The notes under the pieces are model-generated. The model worked only from the letters and a program-made list of their open reading frames with translations. It did no database searches and was not told the origin of the DNA. From Paludibacteraceae bacterium (GTDB lineage Bacteria > Bacteroidota > Bacteroidia > Bacteroidales > Paludibacteraceae), in assembly GCA_017625155.1 (NCBI GenBank), contig JAGALP010000006.1, forward strand, positions 35,956 to 99,955: a stretch of 64,000 bases of DNA. Reading direction: 5' to 3'. The translations under genes were made by a program, and so were the position numbers. Shown piece after piece: positions 16,614 to 24,422 of the stretch. How positions within the stretch are numbered: the stretch's first letter is position 1; each line of letters opens with the position of its first letter.

Positions 16614-17480
16614 ATGAATAAAAAAATCTTAGTTTTGGCACTAGCGCTGATAGGCGTTGGTGCTTTTTCGTATCAAGCGAAAGCGGAAGAGGCTTCAAAA
16701 GGTCTTTCGTTGGAAGTCGGGGCTGATGTAGTAAGTAGCTATTTGTGGCGTGGACAACATTTAGGAGGACTATCGGTGCAGCCCTCTGTAACGTTAGATT
16801 GGAATGGCTTGTATGTTTGTGGTTGGGCCAATATCGGTGCTGACAACTGGAAATTTCAAGAATTCAATCCTGAATTGGACATTACTATTGGTTATGATAA
16901 CTATGGATTTATGTTAGATCTGACTCATCTTTATTATTTCTATGGTGATAAGTATTTCAAAGGTTTGACTGATGCTAATAACCTATGGGGTAGTTCTACA
17001 ATGGAGTTGCACGCTGGTATCAATATCGGTGAATGGGCGGAGAAATGTCCTCTGACCATTGATTGGTACACTACCATACTGGGTTATGATCCGATATTTA
17101 ATAGTGAGGGCGAGATAGAGACAAACGTAAATGGTAATGCTAAACGTGCATATTCTACCTATATTCAGGTTGGCTATGATATATTCCTACCACTGGATAT
17201 TGTGTTGGGCTTGAAGGTGGGCTTCACTCCATGGAAGGGTATGTATACCAATTATGAAGAGGTCTGGACTAATGGACGTACCGTTGGTTTCAACAATTTG
17301 CAATTGAGAGCTGAGCGTGAATTTGAACTGGGCAAGTTGTATATTAATGTGTGGGGCGAAGCTATGTTCAATTGCTATGGTGTAACGCGAGATAATATTA
17401 TCCTGCCTGTAGGCGAAGCTGTAGATCAAAAACTCAATGGTTGCATAGGTGTAGGCATTTATTTTTGCGATGAATGGTAA
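16614..17480 (+). CDS. Exported, probable outer-membrane beta-barrel protein
   Basis: ATG 16614 gives 288 residues starting MNKKILVLALALIGVGAFSY, a signal peptide cleaved near AKAEE; the longer frame begins at a GTG (16596) and would spoil the signal. The mature protein has alternating aromatic and polar strands (SYLWRGQHLGGLSVQPSVTL, GYDNYGFMLDLTHLYYFYG, GVGIYFCDEW) and ends in an aromatic residue, typical of small outer-membrane barrels in this phylum. I do not assign a function. It lies upstream of apbE with a 42-base gap. Confidence 0.8.
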   Translation: MNKKILVLALALIGVGAFSYQAKAEEASKGLSLEVGADVVSSYLWRGQHLGGLSVQPSVTLDWNGLYVCGWANIGADNWKFQEFNPELDITIGYDNYGFMLDLTHLYYFYGDKYFKGLTDANNLWGSSTMELHAGINIGEWAEKCPLTIDWYTTILGYDPIFNSEGEIETNVNGNAKRAYSTYIQVGYDIFLPLDIVLGLKVGFTPWKGMYTNYEEVWTNGRTVGFNNLQLRAEREFELGKLYINVWGEAMFNCYGVTRDNIILPVGEAVDQKLNGCIGVGIYFCDEW

Positions 17481-17522
17481 GCCATTTACAAACAATATCC
17501 TATATAGTTGATTATTACTACT

Positions 17523-18536
17523 ATGAAGAAATGGATCGCTTTGGGATTAGCAATAATAGCAGCAGTTTTGCTGCTATTATTGCCTAACGAACCCAATAAA
17601 CAATATTTTCATCACCAAGGTAATATCTTTGGTACTTATTATAATATCCGCTACGAGGGTAGTGAGGATTATCATCAGCTTATCATGCAACGTTTGAAAG
17701 AGTTTGATGCTTCGCTGAGTATGTTCAATCCTCAATCTGTAATTAGCCATGTTAATAGCAATGCCAACCTGCGAGTAGATTCGCTTTTTGAGAGAATGTA
17801 TCATGAGGCTTATGCTGTTAGTCAGTTGTCCAATGGGGCTTTTGATATAACTGTGGCACCGCTGGTACATGCATGGGGATTTGGTAAAAAGAATCAAGAG
17901 CCAAAAATGAAGAGCCATGAAATCAATATAGATAGCATCAAATCATTGGTAGGTTATGATAAGATTTCGCTTATTGATCATCATATCGTAAAGCAAGATT
18001 CTCGTATCACATTAGATGCCAGTGCTATAGCTAAAGGTTATGCATGTGATGTGATAGCAGAGTTACTACGCGAAAATGGATGTGAAAATCTATTGGTGGA
18101 TATTGGCGGAGAGGTTGTTTTGCAAGGAGTTAATGATAAAGCACGTCCTTGGCGTGTGGGTATATCTCGCCCGACTATAGATGCTATGGGAGTGGAAAAT
18201 GAATTGCAAGAGATCATTGAGAGCCAACAACTATGTATGGCAACTTCGGGTAATTATTTGCAATACTATTTCGTAGATGGTGAACGTCGTAGTCATACCA
18301 TCGATCCTCGCTCTGGATACCCTGTTCATCATTCGCTATTAAGTGCCACGGTCGTTGCTAGCAGCGGTATGCGTGCAGATGCTTTAGCTACAGCCTGTAT
18401 GGTCTTGGGCGAACAAGAAGCACTGAAGTTGATTCAGCAAACAGAAGACGCTGCATGCTATCTAATCATAGCAGCAGGTGATTCTATACGGATAAGTTTA
18501 TCAGATAATTGGAATTATTGTAGTTTGCCTCTGTAG
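17523..18536 (+). CDS. apbE: FAD:protein FMN transferase
   Basis: Transfers FMN from FAD to a threonine of target proteins such as Na+-NQR or RNF subunits, outside the cytoplasmic membrane. From ATG 17523 it is 337 residues with an N-terminal membrane anchor or signal (ALGLAIIAAVLLLLL). Motifs: FNPQSVISHVN, DASAIAKGYACD (substrate and metal site), LLVDIGGEVV, and HTIDPRSGYPV with a downstream SGMRADALATACMVLG. The upstream in-frame start (17508) would add five residues without apparent reason. The 3' end overlaps the convergent M23 gene by 22 bases. Confidence 0.94.
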   Translation: MKKWIALGLAIIAAVLLLLLPNEPNKQYFHHQGNIFGTYYNIRYEGSEDYHQLIMQRLKEFDASLSMFNPQSVISHVNSNANLRVDSLFERMYHEAYAVSQLSNGAFDITVAPLVHAWGFGKKNQEPKMKSHEINIDSIKSLVGYDKISLIDHHIVKQDSRITLDASAIAKGYACDVIAELLRENGCENLLVDIGGEVVLQGVNDKARPWRVGISRPTIDAMGVENELQEIIESQQLCMATSGNYLQYYFVDGERRSHTIDPRSGYPVHHSLLSATVVASSGMRADALATACMVLGEQEALKLIQQTEDAACYLIIAAGDSIRISLSDNWNYCSLPL

Positions 18537-19714
18537 TCGGCCACTACTGTAGCAAATGTATCTCTATATTGAGCGGGTATTGGCTCAGCAGGAGGAGATT
18601 GCATCTTCAGAGGATCAATAGGAGAACCATTCTTCCATACTCGGAAATCCAAGTGAGGACCTGTGCTGGCGCCAGAACTACCTACATATCCGATTACTTC
18701 TCCTTGGCGAACGTGCTTTCCTACAGCTAACCCTTTGGCATATTTCGAAAGATGCAGATAGGCAGTTGTGTAGGTAGAGTTATGGCGAATCTTTATAGTA
18801 TGTCCGCCGCCACCCTTATATTGTTTCATAGTCACGACACCATCTCCAATGCTTACTACTGGGGTACCAGCAGGTGCTGCGTAATCCACACCAGTATGTG
18901 GCCTAACAACCTTATAAATAGGATGCTTGCGTGCATATGTGAATTTTGAAGATATACGTTTGTAGTTCAAAGGAGCCTTCAGAAATGCTTTACGCAAGCT
19001 ATTGCCTTCTGCATCGAAATAGTTGTGTATTTGACCTTCTTCAAACCAAAATGCTTCTTGCCATATGCGAGCATGATAGAAATTAGCCGCATAGATACGC
19101 CCAATACCAATACGCACACTATCTACATATTGCTCGTCGTAGTACACACGAATGGAGTCGCCCTTTTGCAAACCAAAGAAATCAATGGTCCATGCATAGA
19201 TATCGCTTAATTCCAGTGCTAATTCTGCGGGTAGATCATTGCTAACCATAGCATTCCATAGGCTTGATTCAATCACTACTTCTGCCGAACGAGGTTGATG
19301 CGTAATGGGCTTTTCAAAGCGTTCTACGTGCATAGAATCAGTCAAATGCAATACAACTGCTTCTCGGATGCTGGGTTTATAAATATAATAGCATAATTGT
19401 TCTACTCCCGCTGTATCTTTCTGGAAGAAAGCATAATATGTTTTACCAGGACGAATGCTACGTACATCAAATTCGGTGCGTGGCATAAGCGTTATGCCAT
19501 TGATTTGTTGGCGAGTGGCTCCTAAACGATTGAGCATGCCTCCAAGTGTTTCACCGTCCTTTACTACGCAAGTATCAATACGAAACGAATCAATGGGTAG
19601 TCCATATTCGTAACGAACAACAGGCTCTTGAGTTCGTTGCCCATTGGTGTTGGTTTTAGCGCATGATGCAAAGATTACTGCTAATACGCCTAATATATAT
19701 ATATACTTCTTCAA
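18515..19714 (-). CDS. M23 peptidoglycan endopeptidase, lipoprotein
   Basis: A 399-residue protein with a lipoprotein signal (VIFASC, Cys18). Residues ~40-130 hold an OapA/LysM-like segment (DGETLGGMLNRLGATRQQIN). The C-terminal M23 domain (~265-380) is catalytically complete: HTGVDYAAPAGTPV supplies His and Asp, YLHLSKY and HLDFR supply the remaining zinc and catalytic histidines. It should cleave peptide cross-links of peptidoglycan from the periplasmic side of a membrane. It is the last of three minus-strand genes (MBL, GT2, M23). Confidence 0.94.
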   Translation of the reverse strand: MKKYIYILGVLAVIFASCAKTNTNGQRTQEPVVRYEYGLPIDSFRIDTCVVKDGETLGGMLNRLGATRQQINGITLMPRTEFDVRSIRPGKTYYAFFQKDTAGVEQLCYYIYKPSIREAVVLHLTDSMHVERFEKPITHQPRSAEVVIESSLWNAMVSNDLPAELALELSDIYAWTIDFFGLQKGDSIRVYYDEQYVDSVRIGIGRIYAANFYHARIWQEAFWFEEGQIHNYFDAEGNSLRKAFLKAPLNYKRISSKFTYARKHPIYKVVRPHTGVDYAAPAGTPVVSIGDGVVTMKQYKGGGGHTIKIRHNSTYTTAYLHLSKYAKGLAVGKHVRQGEVIGYVGSSGASTGPHLDFRVWKNGSPIDPLKMQSPPAEPIPAQYRDTFATVVADYRGKLQ

Positions 19715-19741
19715 TCCTTTAGGTACTAAACTTGAAAAATA

Positions 19742-20482
19742 TTATGCATTCTTTTTAGGGTATTTGCGTACCCATGAATTCAATTTGAGCTTTATTACAC
19801 CGAGCAATGCTTCAGAGAAAATACCTCCAGACATCTTGCTGGTACCTAAGACACGGTTGACAAAGATGATAGGTACTTCTTGAATCTTAAAGCCGCATTT
19901 GTATGAGGTAAATTTCATTTCGATTTGGAATGCATATCCTTTGAAACGAATTTTGTCTAACTCGATAGTTTCCAATACCTCACGACGATAGCATACGAAC
20001 CCCGCAGTGGTATCATGTACTTGCATGCCCAATACAAAACGTACGTATTTACTAGCAAAATAGGACATCAATACGCGTCCCATTGGCCAGTTTACCACGT
20101 TCACACCACTCACGTAACGGCTGCCAATCGCCACATCTGCCCCTTGGTTGGCACATGCATCGTAGAGTTTGAGCAAGTCGTTTGGGTTGTGCGAGAAGTC
20201 TGCGTCCATCTCGAAGATATAATCGTATTGGTGCTCAATTGCCCACTTGAAACCAGCGATATAAGCTGTACCTAAACCGAGTTTACCTGCGCGCTCTACT
20301 AAATGCAACTTGCCTGCAAATGTGTTTGCCATCAAATCTTTGACGATAGCTGCTGTGCCGTCAGGTGAACCATCATCAATAACCAAGACGTGATATTCTA
20401 TAGGCAACTCCATCACAGCAGTGATGATAGCTTCGATATTTTCCTTCTCGTTGTAAGTAGGGATGATTACTAGATTTTTCAT
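19742..20482 (-). CDS. Polyprenol monophosphomannose synthase-like GT2 glycosyltransferase
   Basis: A 246-residue family 2 glycosyltransferase close to dolichol/polyprenol-phosphate mannose synthases: IPTYNEKENIEAII, the donor-site VIDDGSPDGT, and FEMDADFSHNP with the DxD metal site. A conserved QIEMKFTSYKCGFKI segment follows. It lacks C-terminal membrane helices, as in the short DPM1-type enzymes, so it should act at the cytoplasmic face of the membrane, loading a sugar onto a polyprenyl phosphate for later transfer. It lies 6 bases downstream of the MBL gene. The donor sugar is not certain. Confidence 0.9.
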   Translation of the reverse strand: MKNLVIIPTYNEKENIEAIITAVMELPIEYHVLVIDDGSPDGTAAIVKDLMANTFAGKLHLVERAGKLGLGTAYIAGFKWAIEHQYDYIFEMDADFSHNPNDLLKLYDACANQGADVAIGSRYVSGVNVVNWPMGRVLMSYFASKYVRFVLGMQVHDTTAGFVCYRREVLETIELDKIRFKGYAFQIEMKFTSYKCGFKIQEVPIIFVNRVLGTSKMSGGIFSEALLGVIKLKLNSWVRKYPKKNA

Positions 20483-20488
20483 ATTTTG

Positions 20489-21316
20489 TTAGCGTATAAT
20501 ATTCTCGTTAAGTGTATAAACAATACTTGCTTTGGTGCGTTCTAATGGTGTCACAAACAAATCTTCACCAGGCATAATACCTTCTTCCAGCAGTATGTCT
20601 TTGATGGTATTGAGTGCTACATCTGGCTCGTTGTTCTCATTGCTCAAGTGGCAAAGAAAGACATTGCGCATTTCAGCGTGCCAATTTTTAGCCAATAGTT
20701 GTCCGCAAGTTACATTACTCTGATGTCCTTTTGGTGATAGAATACGTTCTTTTAAATAGGTAGGATACGGACCGTTAAGCAATAACTGCTCATCATGATT
20801 AGCTTCTATGACGATGTGATTAGCGGTCGCTAAATACATTTCCATAGTAGCATTAGGCTGTCCGCAGTCCGTTGCAATTAAAAAACGTTGTCCCAGATAA
20901 TCAATCACATATCCCACACATTCGGTAGAGTCATGTGAGATACCAAAGGTGTTAATCTTCATTCCGTTTAACTCCCATTCTACACCTTTTTCGAAATAAC
21001 GCTGCGATGTGCGTAGTTTCTCACGCACACCATAATTGCGATCAATGCCGTCATGAATGGCGCGGGTGGAGTAGATGGGTAGGTGAACACGCTCTCCTAA
21101 TGTACCTACGGCACGGATATGGTCGGCATGGTCATGCGTAATCAGTACACCCATAATGTTAGCATAATCCAACCCCATCTCACGTAGATTCTTCTGAATC
21201 GTGCGTGCCGAAATACCAGCGTCAATCAAGATACCCCATTGATGGGTACCAAGATAGTAGCAGTTGCCACTACTTCCACTGGCAAAACTTCTGAATATGA
21301 GTTGGTTATCTGTCAT
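20489..21316 (-). CDS. MBL-fold metallohydrolase, WalJ/YycJ-like
   Basis: A 275-residue metallo-beta-lactamase-fold protein with SFASGSSGNCYYLG at the N-terminus, the metal motif THDHADH, and a later ATDCGQPN with the bridging Asp. This is the WalJ/YycJ pattern, a presumed nuclease-like hydrolase linked in Firmicutes to cell-wall and replication control; in Bacteroidota its role is not known. First gene of a three-gene minus-strand unit, with a promoter at 21356-21387. Confidence 0.88.
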   Translation of the reverse strand: MTDNQLIFRSFASGSSGNCYYLGTHQWGILIDAGISARTIQKNLREMGLDYANIMGVLITHDHADHIRAVGTLGERVHLPIYSTRAIHDGIDRNYGVREKLRTSQRYFEKGVEWELNGMKINTFGISHDSTECVGYVIDYLGQRFLIATDCGQPNATMEMYLATANHIVIEANHDEQLLLNGPYPTYLKERILSPKGHQSNVTCGQLLAKNWHAEMRNVFLCHLSNENNEPDVALNTIKDILLEEGIMPGEDLFVTPLERTKASIVYTLNENIIR

Positions 21317-21355
21317 TTATGAAATGATTATTCCAAATTACACCAATTTGACCTG

Positions 21356-21387
21356 CAAAGGTACAAAAAAAAAAGTATATATGCAAG
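21356..21387 (-). promoter_or_regulatory. Promoter of the MBL-GT2-M23 unit
   Basis: Minus strand: CTTG (21387-21384), 20 bases, TACCTTTG (21363-21356). It diverges from the histidine kinase promoter 25 bases away. Confidence 0.75.
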
Positions 21388-21412
21388 AAAAATGTATTTA
21401 TTGCGATAAAAA

Positions 21413-21444
21413 TTTGGTAACAATAAAAAAATATTGTACTTTTG
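21413..21444 (+). promoter_or_regulatory. Promoter of the histidine kinase gene
   Basis: TTTG (21413-21416), 20 bases, TACTTTTG (21437-21444), 26 bases before ATG 21471. It rules out the upstream in-frame start at 21264. Confidence 0.8.
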
Positions 21445-21470
21445 CAAACAAATTATATAATTCACTTCAT

Positions 21471-22640
21471 ATGAAACGACTAAATTCTAACATACTGAGC
21501 ATTGGAATTACCCTACTACTGGCAATCGTAGTGGTAGTTAGTTCGTTGGTTACCAGTCACATCGTAGAGCAGTTTGAACAGGAAGAGCAAAAGAAAATCG
21601 AACTCTGGGCAGAAGCTACACGTCAGTTTATTCTCGCAGACGAGAATGAGAATATTGACCTCCTCCTCCAAGTAATGGAAGGTAACACCACTATCCCCGT
21701 GTATATGGTAGATACCAACTATAACCTACTCCTTTCGCGTAACGTGCCAGAACCCAAGCGCAATGTAGAACGCTTCTATATCAAGAAAATCAATGAACTA
21801 CGCGCCACACAAGAACCGATCGAAGTACGCATCTCCGATAGCGTGATGCAATATATCTACTACGAGCAGTCTTCCACGTTGCAATGGCTATCCTATTTCC
21901 CTTATATTCAATTGGTTGTTATGCTCGCATTGGCAGGATTGGCTGCAATAGCCCTGCTTATGGTACAACGCAGTGAGAAGAATAGTCTGTGGGTGGGACT
22001 CTCCAAAGAAACAGCCCACCAACTCGGCACGCCTATCTCCTCGCTCAATGCGTGGAACGAACTACTAAAAGCCACCTACCCAAACGACCCTCTACTCCCT
22101 CAAATGGACGAAGATATTCGCCGCTTGCAGATGATAGCAGAGCGTTTTTCTAAGATCGGCTCACAACCTACATTGGAGCAACATGAGGTACTACCCGTGA
22201 TACAATCTGCAATGGACTATATGCGCGCACGGACATCCAATAAAATAGAGTATAGGTTAGAGATTAAAGATGAAAGATTAAAGGTAAAAGCTATGTTGTG
22301 CGCACCGCTATTTGAATGGGTGATAGAAAATCTATGCAAGAATGCCATAGATGCCATGGATGGGAAAGGAAGCATCACTATTGAGGTGAAAACGGAAAAC
22401 GGAAAGGGGAAAGCGGAAAACCTATATATTGATATAACCGATACGGGTAAGGGAATAGACCGTAGGAACTTTAAGCGAATCTTCCAACCAGGTTACACAA
22501 GCAAGAAACGCGGATGGGGATTGGGATTGAGTTTAGGCAAGCGTATCATCGAAGATTACCATCGAGGCAAACTCTTCGTGAAGCAGTCGCAATTGGGTGT
22601 CGGTACGACTTTCCGCATTGTGTTGTGTAGAATTGTGTAG
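21471..22640 (+). CDS. Orphan membrane sensor histidine kinase
   Basis: ATG 21471 gives 389 residues. Two membrane helices (~9-30 and ~145-165) flank a ~115-residue extracytoplasmic sensor. The phosphoacceptor is His183 in SKETAHQLGTPISSLNAW, followed by N box ENLCKNAIDAM, G1 DTGKGI and G2 GWGLGLSLGKRI. No response regulator is near. The catalytic domain contains a simple-sequence stretch (GaaaNNN, period 7, 22388-22422) coding for TENGKGKAEN. The last few residues come from a 10-bp tandem array, and the gene overlaps ispE by 108 bases. The ligand and partner are unknown. Confidence 0.92.
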   Translation: MKRLNSNILSIGITLLLAIVVVVSSLVTSHIVEQFEQEEQKKIELWAEATRQFILADENENIDLLLQVMEGNTTIPVYMVDTNYNLLLSRNVPEPKRNVERFYIKKINELRATQEPIEVRISDSVMQYIYYEQSSTLQWLSYFPYIQLVVMLALAGLAAIALLMVQRSEKNSLWVGLSKETAHQLGTPISSLNAWNELLKATYPNDPLLPQMDEDIRRLQMIAERFSKIGSQPTLEQHEVLPVIQSAMDYMRARTSNKIEYRLEIKDERLKVKAMLCAPLFEWVIENLCKNAIDAMDGKGSITIEVKTENGKGKAENLYIDITDTGKGIDRRNFKRIFQPGYTSKKRGWGLGLSLGKRIIEDYHRGKLFVKQSQLGVGTTFRIVLCRIV

Positions 22641-23450
22641 AGTTGTGTAGAATTGTGTAGAATTGTGTAGAATTGTGGAGGATGGTGTAGGAAACAGCCC
22701 AAACACGGTTGAGCCAGAACCAGACATTGCAGCATATACGGCGCCTGCATCAAGCAGGCGTTGTTTTATTTCGGCTATTTCGGAATGAATAGGAAAGACG
22801 GTTTGCTCAAAGTCATTGATGAGCAACGGACACATTCTGTCGAAAGATAATCCCTCGCTCAATGCAATCTTGATTTGCCCTTCCACTTCTGGGTGGCGCA
22901 CTATTTTTCCATATGCTTCTTTGGTAGAGACAGCACAATGGGGCTTAATCATCACAAGGCGCAAACCACTCAAATCCAATGATATAGGTATTAGTTTATC
23001 GCCAATACCTTCCGCATAGCATGGAGTGTTATAAATAAAGAATGGACAGTCGGCACCCAGTGGGCGCACTTCCTCAGCCAATTGCTCTTTGGTCAGTCCA
23101 AGGTGGAATATCTCATTGAGCGCAATAGCCATATGCGCCGCATCGCTGCTGCCACCACCCAAACCTGCACCAAAAGGAATATTCTTCTTGAAAGTGATTT
23201 TGACATTGCCTATCTGCGGAAAATGCGCCTGCATACGCTTGTACACTTTAACAATAAGGTTATCCGTAGGTAAGCAATCGATGGCTAAACCGTCCTGCAG
23301 AAAAGCAAACTTCTCTGCTTTCTCCACCTCCAACTCATCGTGCAAGCCATAGACAGGATAGAAGATAGTCTCTAAATCGTGATAACCATCTTCGCGCTTG
23401 CGCACTACGCGCAGACCGATATTAATCTTGCAGTTGGGATAGAATTTCAT
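22533..23450 (-). CDS. ispE: 4-diphosphocytidyl-2-C-methyl-D-erythritol kinase
   Basis: GHMP kinase of the MEP isoprenoid pathway, phosphorylating CDP-ME. Signatures: KINIGLRVVRKREDGYHDLE at the N-terminus, the ATP loop PFGAGLGGGSSDAA, and SGSGSTVFGLF near the C-terminus. At 305 residues it is longer than the usual 260-290. After GLF the frame enters a 10-bp tandem array coding for Thr/Leu/His/Asn/Ser-rich repeats, then about 28 codons antisense to the kinase gene end. Whether that tail is ancestral or was gained by loss of the old stop is unclear. The start overlaps the permease stop (TAATG), so the two are coupled. Confidence 0.93.
   Translation of the reverse strand: MKFYPNCKINIGLRVVRKREDGYHDLETIFYPVYGLHDELEVEKAEKFAFLQDGLAIDCLPTDNLIVKVYKRMQAHFPQIGNVKITFKKNIPFGAGLGGGSSDAAHMAIALNEIFHLGLTKEQLAEEVRPLGADCPFFIYNTPCYAEGIGDKLIPISLDLSGLRLVMIKPHCAVSTKEAYGKIVRHPEVEGQIKIALSEGLSFDRMCPLLINDFEQTVFPIHSEIAEIKQRLLDAGAVYAAMSGSGSTVFGLFPTPSSTILHNSTQFYTTLHNSTQHNAESRTDTQLRLLHEEFASMVIFDDTLA
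22621..22690. repeat. 10-bp tandem array, seven units, inside ispE and the kinase 3' end
   Basis: Seven 10-base units, mostly AATTGTGTAG with drift at both ends. The array holds the kinase stop codon (TAG, 22638-22640) and is translated on the other strand in ispE. The unit resembles that of the 5182-5221 array. Confidence 0.9.
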
Positions 23451-24307
23451 TATACAGTGTCCATGAAAGACTTTTGTACCTTATTAAATACAATAATACC
23501 GATAGCCAACAACACTACCATGAATCCAAAGCTGTAGCCCAGCATCCACCACTCGTGGTTACCTACGCCCAACATGCCGTACTTGAAAAACTCTACGATA
23601 CCCGTCAAAGGGTTGAGCTGCATGACAAGGCGCAGTTTCTCGTTGGTGATCGTAGAAAGCGGATAAATGACAGGGGTGGCGTACATCCATAGGCTGACAA
23701 AGAAACTCAATAAGAGTTGCAGGTCGCGGTACTTGGTAGTCATACTAGAGAACAGAATTCCAAATCCCAATGCTAATCCTGCTAACATAGCTACGAGGAT
23801 TGGTAACAATAATGCATATAGATTAGGTTGAATATTAGCATCGGTAAAAATCGCGTAATAAAGATATACTACAAGGAATAGTGCAAACTGGATACCAAAA
23901 CGAACAAGATTGCTAATCACATCGCTTAGTGGCGTTACCAAACGAGGGAAATACACCTTGCCGAAAATACCCGCATTGCTAACGAAGGTATTAGATGTCT
24001 TGGTTAGACAATCTGCGAAATATTGCCAAAAACTAATACCTGCTAAGTAGAAAAGTGGTTGTGGTAAGCCATCTGTTGATATTTTTGCAATTCCTCCGAA
24101 GACAACCATATACATAACAGTTGTCATAAGAGGCTGAATAACAAACCAGAGTGGTCCAAGAATAGTTTGCTTGTATTGCGTAATGATATTACGCTTTACA
24201 AATAACATCATCAAATCGCGATAACGCCAGATTTCTTTGAAATCTACGGACAAAAGACTATCTTTCGGACGGATTTCGGTCGTCCAACCTTGTTCCATTT
24301 CAGCCAT
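23450..24307 (-). CDS. ABC-2 type polysaccharide export permease (Wzm/TagG-like)
   Basis: A 285-residue membrane protein with a cytoplasmic N-terminus (VDFKEIWRYRDLMMLFVKRN) and six predicted membrane segments. LGPLWFVIQPLMTTVMYMVV and the C-terminal FVSLWMYATPVIYPLS are typical of O-antigen or teichoic-acid exporters. Such permeases work with an ATPase (Wzt/TagH), which is absent from the neighbourhood: the FtsE-like ATPase at 25904 is not of that type. It is probably coupled to ispE by the TAATG overlap. Possible cargo: O-antigen or A-LPS chains, by inference. Confidence 0.9.
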   Translation of the reverse strand: MAEMEQGWTTEIRPKDSLLSVDFKEIWRYRDLMMLFVKRNIITQYKQTILGPLWFVIQPLMTTVMYMVVFGGIAKISTDGLPQPLFYLAGISFWQYFADCLTKTSNTFVSNAGIFGKVYFPRLVTPLSDVISNLVRFGIQFALFLVVYLYYAIFTDANIQPNLYALLLPILVAMLAGLALGFGILFSSMTTKYRDLQLLLSFFVSLWMYATPVIYPLSTITNEKLRLVMQLNPLTGIVEFFKYGMLGVGNHEWWMLGYSFGFMVVLLAIGIIVFNKVQKSFMDTV

Positions 24308-24326
24308 AATTTACAGAATTTGGGTG

Positions 24327-24374
24327 CAAAGGTACACTTTTTTTTGCAAATATGCAAATTTATTTGTACCTTTG
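24327..24374. promoter_or_regulatory. Overlapping divergent promoters: permease (-) and DUF349 gene (+)
   Basis: Minus: TTTG (24358-24355), 20 bases, TACCTTTG (24334-24327). Plus: TTTG (24343-24346), 20 bases, TACCTTTG (24367-24374). Each -33 box lies inside the spacer of the opposing promoter, so two polymerases cannot bind together and expression of the two units should be mutually exclusive at any instant. Confidence 0.8.
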
Positions 24375-24385
24375 CAGCGTATTTT

Positions 24386-24418
24386 ATGAACCCCGCTCGA
24401 AAGGGCGTAACTTTTTAA
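24386..24418 (+). other. Possible leader peptide and small hairpin before the DUF349 gene
   Basis: An ATG-to-TAA frame of 10 codons (MNPARKGVTF) starts 11 bases after the -10-equivalent box and ends 4 bases before ATG 24423. It contains a CGCTC-GAAA-GGGCG hairpin. It could couple or modulate translation of the next gene, or be chance. Confidence 0.3.
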
Positions 24419-24422
24419 GATT

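Noticed and set aside
21264-21470. N-terminal 69-codon extension of the histidine kinase
   Set aside because: It lies upstream of the kinase promoter (21413-21444) and overlaps the MBL gene start; the signal-anchor start at 21471 is normal.
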